Shown: positions 9,001 to 18,050 of the stretch, piece by piece
How positions within the stretch are numbered: position 1 is the stretch's first letter
How the letters are laid out: every line of letters begins with the position of its first letter
The notes under the pieces: model-generated
The model's input: only the letters and a program-made list of their open reading frames with translations
Databases searched by the model: none
Told to the model about the DNA's origin: nothing
Made by a program: the position numbers and the translations under genes
From: Kistimonas asteriae
GTDB taxonomy: Bacteria; Pseudomonadota; Gammaproteobacteria; Pseudomonadales; Endozoicomonadaceae
Reading direction: 5' to 3'
Assembly: GCF_018263925.1 (NCBI RefSeq)
Contig: NZ_JAEVHF010000018.1
Coordinates: forward strand, 1-64,000
DNA length: 64,000 nucleotides

Positions 9001-10035
9001 TTCAGTCCACTCAGCTCGATTCAAATCACGGCAATGTTCATTAGGTGCCAGCAATGGCAGTTTTGTTAAATCAATCAATAAATTCAGTGCATCGTCTAAT
9101 ACTTTGCAATCCTTCAACAAATATGAAATAAAGTATTGTTCTGCAATCTTTTTAACATATACACATTCTTCATCATCCAAATAATTCTTAAACTGGCAAT
9201 GTCGGCTTAATTTAAGTTGGCCTTTTTGAGGATGCCCCATGCGTGCAGTGACATCAGACACATATCTTTCCCACACACTATTCCTTACTTCTTCAGTCCT
9301 GCCACTAAATACTAAACTCTTGCCAAAAAATGGGTCAACAAGTACACAATGTTGTAATTCGTCGGGTAGTATATGAGGACGGATACGCACAGGTCTAACG
9401 TCATGTTGATGACTTAGAGACGCTTTACCACCAACGTCAATACACAAAAAATAATGGTTATCAAAGTCCGTGTCAGAAATATTCGCATATTCAAATAGTG
9501 TCAATCTAAGGTTTTTATATTTATCTCTATCATCCAACCATTCCTTTGTGGCCAAATCACAATAGTCATCACAGCGCCCGACTTTAGTGAATGAAAAAAG
9601 GCAACCTATTGCATAAGAGAGTAATGATGGGTCTCCTTGAAATCTTGTATCTTGCTCGATCCTTTCCTGAATACGGCACAATGCAAAATAACGTTGATCA
9701 TGCAGAGCAGGATCATTATTGAATTTAGGAAAATTATGCCGATGTAGAACAACCTCATATTTTTTGATAGCCTCCTGAAGTTTGTTAGCCTGCGAAAGCA
9801 TGACTTGGTTTGCATAGGGTGTTCTTCGATATAATGATATTGATGGTGTTTTAGCCGTTTTTTCCTCACATCTACCTACTAACAACTGATCTTGCCCACA
9901 TTCAGCAACATCAACTTCTATTTTCATCTCAGAAATTGGAAGAACTTCATCATAACTCGCATCAGCAGGTTCTTCCGTTACAGCTAACAATGACCTACTC
10001 GGTAGATTAGCACTATAACTACAACTAGGTTTCAT
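6043..10035 (-). CDS. Large AT-rich protein with repeated HTH-like units and bipartite NLS
   Basis: This 1330-aa protein has no close relative that I recognise. Residues 150-240 hold a Cys-His-Asp arrangement (GRCDDYCDL Cys155, DNHYFLCID His194, LVDPFFGKS Asp234) like papain/transglutaminase-fold enzymes. Helix-turn-helix-like units of about 25 residues recur near 605-630, 882-908, 1027-1052, 1213-1238, 1267-1292 and 1298-1325. Their shared pattern is E-x-A-x4-L/V-x4-V-x2-W-x3-Y/K, for example EEIASFYHVSPEVVATWKDV and DEIAKKMSLDIGDVNKWL. Residues 920-940 form a bipartite nuclear-localisation-like sequence (RKRKSRQ ... IKKIK). AGGGGG lies 4 nt before the ATG at 10035. The 1009-aa USP-like gene ends 99 bp upstream on the same strand, so the two may be co-transcribed. 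A host-nucleus effector is inferred, not shown. Confidence 0.75.
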   Translation of the reverse strand: MKPSCSYSANLPSRSLLAVTEEPADASYDEVLPISEMKIEVDVAECGQDQLLVGRCEEKTAKTPSISLYRRTPYANQVMLSQANKLQEAIKKYEVVLHRHNFPKFNNDPALHDQRYFALCRIQERIEQDTRFQGDPSLLSYAIGCLFSFTKVGRCDDYCDLATKEWLDDRDKYKNLRLTLFEYANISDTDFDNHYFLCIDVGGKASLSHQHDVRPVRIRPHILPDELQHCVLVDPFFGKSLVFSGRTEEVRNSVWERYVSDVTARMGHPQKGQLKLSRHCQFKNYLDDEECVYVKKIAEQYFISYLLKDCKVLDDALNLLIDLTKLPLLAPNEHCRDLNRAEWTEEVIRALISRQIDNRKGLHESQSGIDVRECQYLEDMIGLIFEPSIAAASHKTDTRESKSRTSTYLLWPPYVRRCTRWLGAPYRSLRRVTRVINPSFLSKEKNILCCGIIDNDIQGNEQVRNKEYYYATQTFWFDYVLPNLKMIRENPADPSIRKEVKDVFLLDDERLERWLAKYDSVREQKHQYLDYASLVVDNMNSILKQYLKEGISLYEIVQHISTVRDEGEWAVCWERTKRFLKEAIEWMKECNAEDQNNDNSRRAEEAASILNISLKDVADYPALYDQREDEKVRIHRRRRAILDMASEPTVKNIHDVVESINNRVEVKVPVKLIGKGEAVTFTDVKSALTQFLNNRRRKRSDALAKLYLAEGKQVDCWLDNAQKFEEMSRNKYKGGVLEMLPISKRLFLRELLLNYFAECQKGNPKAFGKVLRLLDCKEKPNIIRKRLELLKPYFINESARTSVYLIKFGFSHDEIAMLRRRYRDEAVPAPRVLDQKILRLLFNPENRYSIAQVDHELSQESLDFHHSAIFKTLNLFRRKIKDKTPEEIASFYHVSPEVVATWKDVYETRKVELDNENLTRKRKSRQTGEESVIKKIKLEKAESARVDFPDANVLDKKPIAGPSQAFDPLEGIEENTKLTRIQLLDRFYGTGSRPLHKYERNYLLSHCTVSRNGAVYWLTQFSEKMASLDIEDFAEHYRIPTEKAETWHLNQDNDNVTFDKGAADRAMLLATFGAQANLVKANRRKIAQNVVLKHPMYSSRQAMAICTAWENDDDVKERKIDSVRKTYGFEYSECETLVESYLSSIVHQRGVEKSSLSKATSDLFRSFYEDSTGASSTKGELISRYLTQCPDDVTESELITQFKQFEKLIKKGYSADEIAKKMSLDIGDVNKWLVSAKHKVRMLKDEMVTDQIKLYDRMWGEESEPITPSYAAAELALDVKWVKSQCQKITKIFNGQQTIDSMSECLGLPLDKVKSWNAIYHLRAPSTRKK

Positions 10036-10134
10036 ACGCCCCCCCTAATATACATTGACTCCTAAAAACCAGTAAAAATACCTAATGAAAGACCTTGGCA
10101 ATTTTTAACAAAATTATTTCATCAAATCAGCTAA

Positions 10135-13100
10135 TTAGAATTTTTGCTGATACATTTCTTCCTCTAAGCCATCAACCTTTTCATCACAGCAATCGGAAAC
10201 ACAAAGAATCACTTCTGGAACTGCTTCTCGCTCCAACGCAAACTCACGCCATGAATAAACCATATCACTCTTTGGATCAGCTGAAAGATCATCAAGCACC
10301 ATCCATGAACCGACGCTGCCAATAGTAGAATATTTTGCCGTGAAATAATGGCCACACCTGTTACCTAGAGGGTCGGAATATAACACCATAGTGTCAAACC
10401 TATATCTCCTCATGAAAAAACCATCTCTTTTTACGCAATAAAAAACAACCTTCAAGAAATTTTGATCAGTATTTATAATAAAGTCTCTTGCATTACCACT
10501 GGCACTAAAACTTATATCTCCAACATAATGCAAATTCAGAAGTAATAATTTTTGATCTTCTTGGAGAACCGGATAATGTGTTGTGAATGTTAAAATATCA
10601 TCATAAGATTCATCATTACATTTATCCCAGCTCTCTGTAGCAAACGAGCGCTTAAACATATTGGTTGTATTCCACGGCTGCCTCTTCATATTTGCAACAT
10701 CAATTTCACTTACAATATTATTAAATAAGATTGACTGTAGCGAAAAATATTTTTTTCTAGCATTGAAGTCAACTTCAACATTGAACACTAACCCTTTTCT
10801 GTTGCCGAGAGCAGCACTTCTTAACCAAAAATTTTCTCCCAATCCTGACTTTACATCATAGCTATCAAAATGTAGCGGTATGACATATTCTTCAGATAAT
10901 GAGAAATCAATAAGAATTCTATTTAAGTGGTTCAATAGCGCTTCTATAAACTCAGGAAGAGACTGGTGATCTATAATCAGATCTTTGATAATAGAAGGCC
11001 CACTCCCATCCTCACTTGTCCTCGGCACTTTAAAAAATCTTTTCAGCGGCTTTATTTCTCTGCAACTATTTAATAAAGCGATGGTTTTATTTTTTACAAT
11101 ACCCTTATACTCTTTTTCCGATTTACTCCTAGCATCTTTCATTCTTAGGTCATTAATCGTTTCCATGAAATCCAATAGACCAAGGCAATATTGATGACCT
11201 TCTGTCCTAAAATCCCACAAATGCACTTCTTCCGCAGCGAACAACATATCATCAGTCGCCATCATATCAACTGCACGTTTGAAACCTTTTATAAACTTAG
11301 CAAAATCATCACAACTGATCATGCTATATAATATTTCCATTGCTGCGTTGTAAAAACAAACCCCCTGTTTATTACTCATAAGATTCTCACAATAATTCGG
11401 TTTCCCAATGAAACGTTCAGGCTTACCTTCACCTTCACTGTAAACTCCTTTTGCTTGATAGTTTATTATCCCATCTTTTATTCCCTCGCTTATTTTTCTA
11501 ATACGTAGTTCATACTGTAACTTTTTCTTTTCTACTCTATTTTCAACTAACTCACGTTTTAATTCTTCACTTTCCGCCTTACTTGCTGTTAACTCACGCT
11601 TTAATTCATTAGCCTCTTCACGATCAATACTTTCTTCCATAATCTCAACATCAACTTCAGATTTAGATTCCGCCGAATCGGGTCCTGTATGTAATCCAGC
11701 GGATTCGTTAGCAAAATCAACCGATTCAACTTGACGATGAGCAACTGAACTGAATTCATTAAGACTCCTATTAGCTGGGCTCCTTTCAACTAAACTACTT
11801 CTATCTGGGCTTCTACTATCTGAAGCAGTTTGTATTTTGCTTATTTTGGTTGCGGGCTCAGTATATTCATCATCTGATAATTTCTCTTCAAGTAGACGAT
11901 AATACTCCCGCAAATTTTCTAGATTAACATTATCACCTCTGAGATTTCCATCTGTAGGTATGGATGACTGACTAGGAATAAACGACACAAGAAATGGTAT
12001 GATACTTTTATTACAAAATTGACGCCGATGAAACAACAGATCTCTTTCTAATTCTGGATGCTTATCGTCTAACACAATAAAATGGTATTTATTGATGTAT
12101 AAAATTGCATTCAAGATAAAATATAACCTTTGTAAGGTGATAGTATCGTAACCATAATAAATCTGATTGCGAAGAGGAAAACTCAACATTGCATGGATAT
12201 TTTCTGAATTCATTCTGTTTGCATCTTCACTGACATTAAATTCAGTTGTTGTGTCAGTTCTCCTTATTACGTGGCCGTCATAAGGATGCCTCTCTGCATC
12301 ATCATCAGTCTCATCAGGAAGTTGTGGAATCATCGCCAAAAAATCCCTGACGACCCTTTGCAGTTCTTCTGGAATACCAAGAGAATCATTATTAATACAT
12401 TCCCACCGATTATCAAAGGCATCATCATCAAGAACAAGATATTTTTTTATCTCACACCATTCTTTTTCACTTCCAAATAACTTTGCACCTTCTTCATCAG
12501 TTCCTCTCACATCGTTTACTGGCAAATTATTAATATGCCCCATATTCAAGCACTCAGCTTTAGGGAATATTTTCAATAAGTAACCTCGTATATTACCATT
12601 AACGTTTGAACGTTTTGTTTTCGCATTAAGATAACTATCAAGACATTCCCAGGCAGTGCCTTCAATAATTTCATGGCTATATTGCCAATATTGTGGATTT
12701 GAAAGCCCCATGCTTACAAGATTCGTACATAAATCCCAATCCAGTAATGTATATGGCAACTGATTTTCTTTCTGGTTTTTACTCCATATCCCGTATAGCT
12801 TTTCTTTGCTATATTCATTAGACAAAGCTTCAAAGTTGTTTTCTTCAATCACAACCATCACTGACATTAAGGAATCCCATAAATCACCAAAAACATCATT
12901 TCCAACCCTTTTCCCTGGTTCCGACGCTTTTTTTTTCTCAAGTTTATTGACTAAAGTCATTTCTTTTCTTGTACATCCATCAGGTGTAGATCGTACCGAT
13001 CTTTTCATTCTTTTAGGCGTTTTTCTAGGACTACGAAAACCAGTCGTTGGCTTCGACTGATCAGAAACACTCATATCTCCTTTCGAAGTTTTAGCATCGC

Positions 13101-13164
13101 TAGTTTCAGAATCGCTCTGCACTCTACTTGAACCTTGTACAGGGGGCGCCGATTTGATATTCAT
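10135..13164 (-). CDS. Eukaryotic-type ubiquitin-specific protease-like protein (peptidase C19 candidate)
   Basis: The C-terminal ~400 residues of this 1009-aa protein read like a USP/UCH deubiquitinase. The Cys box is NKQGVCFYNAAMEILYSM (Cys603), comparable to the GNTCFxNxxLQ box of USPs. The His box is CGHYFTAKY...GSWMVLDD (His939, with Asp958/959 in the SWxxLDD position), comparable to GHYxAY...WYxxDD. The ~335-residue spacing is normal for the family. The N-terminus has a basic, nuclear-localisation-like patch (RSPRKTPKRMKR, residues 44-55). A coiled coil (LKREL repeats) spans about 515-560, just before the catalytic region. No signal peptide is present. USP domains are eukaryotic; bacterial examples are typically host-targeted effectors. 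Substrate and ubiquitin linkage are unknown. Confidence 0.75.
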   Translation of the reverse strand: MNIKSAPPVQGSSRVQSDSETSDAKTSKGDMSVSDQSKPTTGFRSPRKTPKRMKRSVRSTPDGCTRKEMTLVNKLEKKKASEPGKRVGNDVFGDLWDSLMSVMVVIEENNFEALSNEYSKEKLYGIWSKNQKENQLPYTLLDWDLCTNLVSMGLSNPQYWQYSHEIIEGTAWECLDSYLNAKTKRSNVNGNIRGYLLKIFPKAECLNMGHINNLPVNDVRGTDEEGAKLFGSEKEWCEIKKYLVLDDDAFDNRWECINNDSLGIPEELQRVVRDFLAMIPQLPDETDDDAERHPYDGHVIRRTDTTTEFNVSEDANRMNSENIHAMLSFPLRNQIYYGYDTITLQRLYFILNAILYINKYHFIVLDDKHPELERDLLFHRRQFCNKSIIPFLVSFIPSQSSIPTDGNLRGDNVNLENLREYYRLLEEKLSDDEYTEPATKISKIQTASDSRSPDRSSLVERSPANRSLNEFSSVAHRQVESVDFANESAGLHTGPDSAESKSEVDVEIMEESIDREEANELKRELTASKAESEELKRELVENRVEKKKLQYELRIRKISEGIKDGIINYQAKGVYSEGEGKPERFIGKPNYCENLMSNKQGVCFYNAAMEILYSMISCDDFAKFIKGFKRAVDMMATDDMLFAAEEVHLWDFRTEGHQYCLGLLDFMETINDLRMKDARSKSEKEYKGIVKNKTIALLNSCREIKPLKRFFKVPRTSEDGSGPSIIKDLIIDHQSLPEFIEALLNHLNRILIDFSLSEEYVIPLHFDSYDVKSGLGENFWLRSAALGNRKGLVFNVEVDFNARKKYFSLQSILFNNIVSEIDVANMKRQPWNTTNMFKRSFATESWDKCNDESYDDILTFTTHYPVLQEDQKLLLLNLHYVGDISFSASGNARDFIINTDQNFLKVVFYCVKRDGFFMRRYRFDTMVLYSDPLGNRCGHYFTAKYSTIGSVGSWMVLDDLSADPKSDMVYSWREFALEREAVPEVILCVSDCCDEKVDGLEEEMYQQKF

Positions 13165-13425
13165 ATAAAAACCATTAACTCATAACGATTCAAAAACATT
13201 TAGATACATATAAATCATGGTTTTTGACAACTGTCAGATATATAAATTCATAATAATTAAATCATGTTAGAGAAATAGACACTCCAACAAAAGAAAATAA
13301 CTCTTATAACTTCAACCATCATGACTACTAACTAACAAAACTGTTAGTAGACTTTTTTCTTTCTCCATCTACTTTATTAACTTAGGCGAAAAACTTCAGG
13401 CTAATTATGACAACAGGAGTGTTGT

Positions 13426-14889
13426 ATGCACGGGCTGGATATCAGCATCATTGTTTTTTTTCTTGCTCTCAACATCTTTATAGGTATTTTTTCAAGCAGG
13501 CAACTCAATACCTTTGGACAGTTTGCGGTCGGCCAGCGTTCTTTTGGAACTTTCGCGATATTTGCCACCCTATCAGCCTCTTTCATTGGTGGCGGTTACA
13601 CCCTTGGCAATGCTGAGAAAGTCTTCAACATGGGCATGATTTACGCGTTTGCGCTATTGGGCTTCAGCCTGAAGGAGCTTTTCATCGGGTTCGTGCTGGC
13701 GCCCAAAATGGATCGTTTCAGCGATTGTTATTCGGTTGGTGACATTATTGGTAAGCAGTATGGTAAAACCGCAAAAATAACGACCGGTGTTTTTGCAGTA
13801 CTGGTGTGCGCCGGTATCCTGGGCGCGCAGGTCAATGCCATGGGGCAGATTATTGAAGCTTTTTTCACCATTGATCCGAAGATTGGGGTATTACTCGGGT
13901 TTGGCATCATTATTATGTATTGCGCGGTCGGGGGCATGCGCGCGGTTGTTTACACCGATATTCTGCAATTCCTGATACTGGTCATTGCATTGCCTGCACT
14001 GTTTTTTATTGGTTTAAACACAGTGGGTGGCTGGCCAACCATTGTGGAAAGAACACCAGCCGGCTTTACTAATCCGCTGGACTTGCCCCATTTCTGGCCC
14101 ATGTTTATTCCGTTATTTCTAACGTTCATGTTCGGTGAATCAACGGTACCGCCCTACATTCAGCGCCTTATCATGGCAAAGCAATCCAAAACCACCAAGC
14201 GGGCAGTCATTGCCAGTGGTTTTCTGTCGATACCGTTCTTTCTGCTTGTGGGCGGGCTGGGGTTGATTGCCTTGTTGATCAACCCCGACATTAACCCCAA
14301 TCAATCGATTCCTTATCTGATCAACGTCCTGCTTTCGCCGGGCATAAAGGGCATTGTCGTGGTTGGTCTGGTCTCGGTGATCATGTCCTCCGCATCAGGT
14401 TTTCTGAATGCGGCCGCAATTTCCGCCATTCATGACATTATCACGCCACTCTCCCACAATTCCTTCACGATGCGTCACAGCCTTCTATGGGCCCGTCTGA
14501 CAACGCTGGTCGTTGGCGTTCTGGCACTGGTGTTTGCCTTTTCCTTTAACAATGTGATTGATGTGCTCGTGTATGCCTACAACTTCTGGAGTCCTATTGT
14601 TCTGGTTCCGCTCGTCGCCGTGATCTGCGGTTTTTCAGTGACAGCCCGGGACTACTGGTTTGGTGTTTCCTTTGGCCTGATAGCCATCGTCGGCTGTCAA
14701 TTGCAGCATGCAGGTTCCATCTGGGCGAATAATCCCGTTGTCATTGGTGTGTTCGCCAACCTGCTGGGGTTTGTCTTTAGTGGGTTGTTTAGGGATCACG
14801 CTGCCACTTCATCAACAGAACAGTCTTCTCAACCCAGCCGGTTGCACAGATTGGGAACCCGCATGCTGGCTTTTTTTCACAAATCCTGA
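13426..14889 (+). CDS. Sodium:solute symporter (SSS family)
   Basis: This 487-aa protein has about 13 membrane helices and the features of the SSS (PutP/SGLT) family: an N-terminal ATLSASFIGGGYTLGNAEKV segment in the sodium-site region and a conserved GGMRAVVYTDILQF stretch. It should import a small organic solute with Na+. The substrate is not decidable; proline, pantothenate, sugars and short organic acids are all possible. AGGAG at 13415-13419 sits 6 nt before the ATG. It diverges from the USP-like gene across a 261-bp AT-rich gap. Base composition returns to the genome norm here, so the left edge of the AT-rich block lies just upstream. Confidence 0.85.
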   Translation: MHGLDISIIVFFLALNIFIGIFSSRQLNTFGQFAVGQRSFGTFAIFATLSASFIGGGYTLGNAEKVFNMGMIYAFALLGFSLKELFIGFVLAPKMDRFSDCYSVGDIIGKQYGKTAKITTGVFAVLVCAGILGAQVNAMGQIIEAFFTIDPKIGVLLGFGIIIMYCAVGGMRAVVYTDILQFLILVIALPALFFIGLNTVGGWPTIVERTPAGFTNPLDLPHFWPMFIPLFLTFMFGESTVPPYIQRLIMAKQSKTTKRAVIASGFLSIPFFLLVGGLGLIALLINPDINPNQSIPYLINVLLSPGIKGIVVVGLVSVIMSSASGFLNAAAISAIHDIITPLSHNSFTMRHSLLWARLTTLVVGVLALVFAFSFNNVIDVLVYAYNFWSPIVLVPLVAVICGFSVTARDYWFGVSFGLIAIVGCQLQHAGSIWANNPVVIGVFANLLGFVFSGLFRDHAATSSTEQSSQPSRLHRLGTRMLAFFHKS

Positions 14890-15036
14890 CCCTTCATGTG
14901 CTGCATACTGCTGTACTATTTTTTCAGAATAGGCAGCACGATCAACATTATCGCTGCAGCAGAGCGAATGCGTTCTACTTTAGAGGGTAGGCAGTGCCGT
15001 TATAACGCACTGTGCTTCCCAGACCGGAGTATGACG

Positions 15037-16335
15037 ATGTCAGCCCACTTCAAGATCACCCAGAAGATCGCCAGAGCCTTTTGCCATAAACTGTCCAACA
15101 CACCACCCCCTGTCACCAAGTCAACCTCTGCCCAGCGCAGTGCGCTACGTCGGGGGGCTCACAAGGTGCATAAACGGTTGCGCTCTGCTTTCAGCCGACA
15201 TCAAACCCAATCCTCGTCCGCGCCACTGGTGAATGTTCCGACGCCCTCACGGGCGCAGCAACTCCGGCAGAGAGTCGGTCAACTGGCTGAAAATACCGAT
15301 GCCGCTGGTTTCCGCGATGACTTCGCCCCCGACATTGTGGCGAACCTGGGCGGTATTGCCGATGACGTGATCGGCAATACCTTTAACACCTTCGCTGAAG
15401 ACCTCAGCTTTGGCTCCATGGCCTTTCCAGAGTTGGACTGGGAGAGCCTGTTTGCCGGCGAAAGTTTGTTGCAGGAAGCGAATGTACTTCCCATTGGTGC
15501 ATACGTCGGTGATATCTACGATCTAATTATCAATGCGAATGCCGCTCGTTCAGAACCGGAAATCTTCAAGAACCCCCTGGTTCAGCTGGAACTGGAACTC
15601 AATGACAGTATGGGGTTCCAGGATTCTTTCGAAGCGTCCATCTTCAGGGATATTCAGCACGAGGGATCTCCCTATGTGTTGTCCTATCTGAAACGACGAC
15701 AGAAAAAAGATATTTTTGGTTCTGTTGTGACGCTGACAGGCACGGCTTTTTCAACGGTCACGCAGGTGAACGTGCTCGCCACCATCAAACACGGCCATGC
15801 CGAAGCCCGAACCCTGCGACACATCCACGAATTTCGAAAAATCGGTAACCAGATCGGGACGGAATTCCCCGAAATAAAAGGACTCTGCAACAGCATTATC
15901 AAGATCAAGGCTGCCAAGGCCGCCAACCAGGTTTTCCAGATGATCAGCAACCTGATCCCCAACACGGCCATTGGCGCAGGTCTGGTGGGCGGCATTCCCA
16001 GCCTGATTGCCAATATTTATGTGCTTATGTACCAGCAGGAACTCAGTGCACTATCCGCCCGGCTGCATTATTTTGCGTATTCCTACCTGCGGGGTATGGC
16101 GAGGACGGATGTCACCGCCCAGCAGTTGCAGAAATATGCGTTTGCTTATGAGCTGTTCCGCGAATTTTTCCGCAAGATCATCCGGAATGAGCATGCCCTC
16201 AATTTGCCCATCAAGAAATCGTCAGGTGAACCGCTGATCACGCTTCGTCCCGCCGAAGATCTGCACAAGTTTGATAAATACATGTGGGAACCGGCTGGCT
16301 GGCAGGTCGTGCTGGATAAACTGACGCTGATTTGA
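15037..16335 (+). CDS. Unrecognised 432-aa protein
   Basis: I do not recognise this protein. The first ~75 residues are basic and Ser/Pro-rich (MSAHFKITQKIARAF ... RRGAHKVHKRLRSAFSRH) and could be a disordered targeting segment. The rest is mostly helical with acidic patches. One hydrophobic stretch (NTAIGAGLVGGIPSLIANIYVL, about residues 305-326) could insert in a membrane. The C-terminus is a globular-looking EPAGWQVVLDKLTLI. The ATG at 15037 was chosen because GGAG at 15026-15029 lies 7 nt upstream; an ATG at 15031 is too close. It follows the symporter after 147 bp. A secreted toxin or effector is one possibility, but nothing specific supports it. Confidence 0.65.
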   Translation: MSAHFKITQKIARAFCHKLSNTPPPVTKSTSAQRSALRRGAHKVHKRLRSAFSRHQTQSSSAPLVNVPTPSRAQQLRQRVGQLAENTDAAGFRDDFAPDIVANLGGIADDVIGNTFNTFAEDLSFGSMAFPELDWESLFAGESLLQEANVLPIGAYVGDIYDLIINANAARSEPEIFKNPLVQLELELNDSMGFQDSFEASIFRDIQHEGSPYVLSYLKRRQKKDIFGSVVTLTGTAFSTVTQVNVLATIKHGHAEARTLRHIHEFRKIGNQIGTEFPEIKGLCNSIIKIKAAKAANQVFQMISNLIPNTAIGAGLVGGIPSLIANIYVLMYQQELSALSARLHYFAYSYLRGMARTDVTAQQLQKYAFAYELFREFFRKIIRNEHALNLPIKKSSGEPLITLRPAEDLHKFDKYMWEPAGWQVVLDKLTLI

Positions 16336-16350
16336 TGTCACCGCCTGTTG

Positions 16351-17037
16351 TTATGGCAAATCAAACCATAGCGCTTCGAAATCCTCTTCGGCGACAACCG
16401 TCAACGATTCAGACACAATCACACCCATGCCATCGCCTGCCTGTAATGCGGTAGTCTCTGACTGCGCACGCCCGCTGATAACATGCAAATACCCCTGACG
16501 AGTACCGATCTCCAAGGTCTTTGCCTCACCCGCTCCCAATCGTAGCCGGTAGAGGCTTGCATCCTGATGAATAGGCAATGAATTGGAACGACCATCAGGG
16601 GTCACCAGTGGCGTCAGCTGATCCATCTGTTCAATGTGCGCCTGTTCATAACCGGGTTTTATGCCCTGCGCATTGGGCTTTATCCAGATCTGCAGAAACC
16701 GGAGATTCTCAGTACCGGACGTATTGTATTCGGAATGAAAGATACCGCTGCCGGCACTCATCCTCTGAATTTCACCGGCAGGTACAACGAATCGGTTCCC
16801 GAGACTATCCTGGTGTTCGATAGCGCCTTCCATCACATAGGAGATGATTTCCATATCCCGGTGGCCATGGGTATCAAAGCCGGCACCGGGCGCGACGGTA
16901 TCATCATTGATCACCCGCAGGACTGACAGCCCCATATGCCGGGGATCGTAGTAATGTCCAAATGAGAACGTGTGGCGACTGTCGAGCCAGCCGGCCTGTT
17001 CATGGCCACGGCTGTCGGCGGGTCTGAAATAATCCAT
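16351..17037 (-). CDS. yhaK: Pirin-family protein, YhaK-like
   Basis: The 228-aa bicupin carries the pirin metal-binding motif GFDTHGHRDMEIISYVMEG with its His and Glu ligands, and a matching length. E. coli YhaK is a cytosolic pirin-like protein thought to respond to oxidative stress; related YhhW has quercetinase activity. Here it is last in a minus-strand run of DoxX, glutathionyl-hydroquinone reductase, LysR regulator and pirin, the same set as the E. coli yqjF-yqjG-yhaJ-yhaK region. The ATG at 17037 follows GGAGGC. The Cys site specific to YhaK was not checked, so orthology rests on context and general similarity. Confidence 0.8.
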   Translation of the reverse strand: MDYFRPADSRGHEQAGWLDSRHTFSFGHYYDPRHMGLSVLRVINDDTVAPGAGFDTHGHRDMEIISYVMEGAIEHQDSLGNRFVVPAGEIQRMSAGSGIFHSEYNTSGTENLRFLQIWIKPNAQGIKPGYEQAHIEQMDQLTPLVTPDGRSNSLPIHQDASLYRLRLGAGEAKTLEIGTRQGYLHVISGRAQSETTALQAGDGMGVIVSESLTVVAEEDFEALWFDLP

Positions 17038-17156
17038 GGTTTGCCTCCATTGTCGTTAAAATCATGCTCTGCCTGTGATTTAAAACGATGACAAACCGAA
17101 AAAAAATGTCTGTTTTTGACGCTTAATATTTCATTATTTCGAATGGAATCATGACA

Positions 17157-18050
17157 TCAATCAACGACCAGATCCTGCGTCTGATAACGTAATTCTCCCA
17201 GGAACGTGCGTGCTGCAGGCCCCAGCTGGTCAGCATCACGGAAGTTCAGGTACAGACTGGCACTGCGTCGCTGTGCCTTCTCCAGCGGCAGAGGCTTAAG
17301 TCGTCCGTCCTTCAGGTGATCGCCGATGGAGGATTCCGGAAACCAGGCAAAGCCGAATCCCTTGCTGACCAGGTCAATAGACGTCCCCATATGGCTCACG
17401 GTCCAGCGCTGTTCTGCACCTAACCAGCCGGCATCAATGCGGGTATCCAGAGCGGAATCACGGATGACAATCTGCCGGTGCGCCTTCAGGTCTTCGTAGG
17501 TCAATTCGCGTCCCTGATGATGCAGGGCATGGTTGGGGTTGGCGACAGCGACAAAGGTAATCTGGCAGATCTCTTCATTCAGGCCATCCGGTATAAGCAA
17601 GGGCGTCAATGCGATATCTGCCTTTCCCTGCTCCACCAACTCATTGGCGCCAGACAGAATGGTTTCCATCAACTCAATGCGTAACAGGGGATACTGCGCT
17701 GAAACAGCATTCAGCACGTTGTACAGTACTTCCTGGGGAAAAGCACCATCCACGGCGATGTTCAGGCTGGTTTCCACGCCTGCGCTCAAGGTGCCAGCCA
17801 CCGCCTCAACCTTCATGGCTTCTTCCAGCAGGTAGTTAGCGCGGCGCAACATCAGTTCACCGGCGGCCGTCAGTTCCGCCTTACGTCCCTTGACCTCCAG
17901 CAGCTGGACACCCAGGGCATCTTCCAGCCGATGTACGGCGTGGTGAATGGTCGACTGGCTTTTATGTACTGCCTGCGAAGCCTGGCTGAAACCACCTTGA
18001 TCCACGACAGCCTTGAACATCCGCCACTGCTCAAGTGTTGTTTTTAACAT
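17157..18050 (-). CDS. yhaJ: LysR-family transcriptional regulator, YhaJ-like
   Basis: This 297-aa LysR-type regulator has the standard N-terminal winged HTH (FSQASQAVHKSQSTIHHAVHRLEDALGVQLL, about residues 20-50) and a C-terminal periplasmic-binding-like effector domain. The position between a yqjG-like and a yhaK-like gene makes it a YhaJ counterpart. YhaJ activates yqjF/yhaK in response to quinone-like breakdown products of nitroaromatics. The inducer here is inferred by analogy only. The ATG at 18050 is the only good start. Confidence 0.85.
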   Translation of the reverse strand: MLKTTLEQWRMFKAVVDQGGFSQASQAVHKSQSTIHHAVHRLEDALGVQLLEVKGRKAELTAAGELMLRRANYLLEEAMKVEAVAGTLSAGVETSLNIAVDGAFPQEVLYNVLNAVSAQYPLLRIELMETILSGANELVEQGKADIALTPLLIPDGLNEEICQITFVAVANPNHALHHQGRELTYEDLKAHRQIVIRDSALDTRIDAGWLGAEQRWTVSHMGTSIDLVSKGFGFAWFPESSIGDHLKDGRLKPLPLEKAQRRSASLYLNFRDADQLGPAARTFLGELRYQTQDLVVD

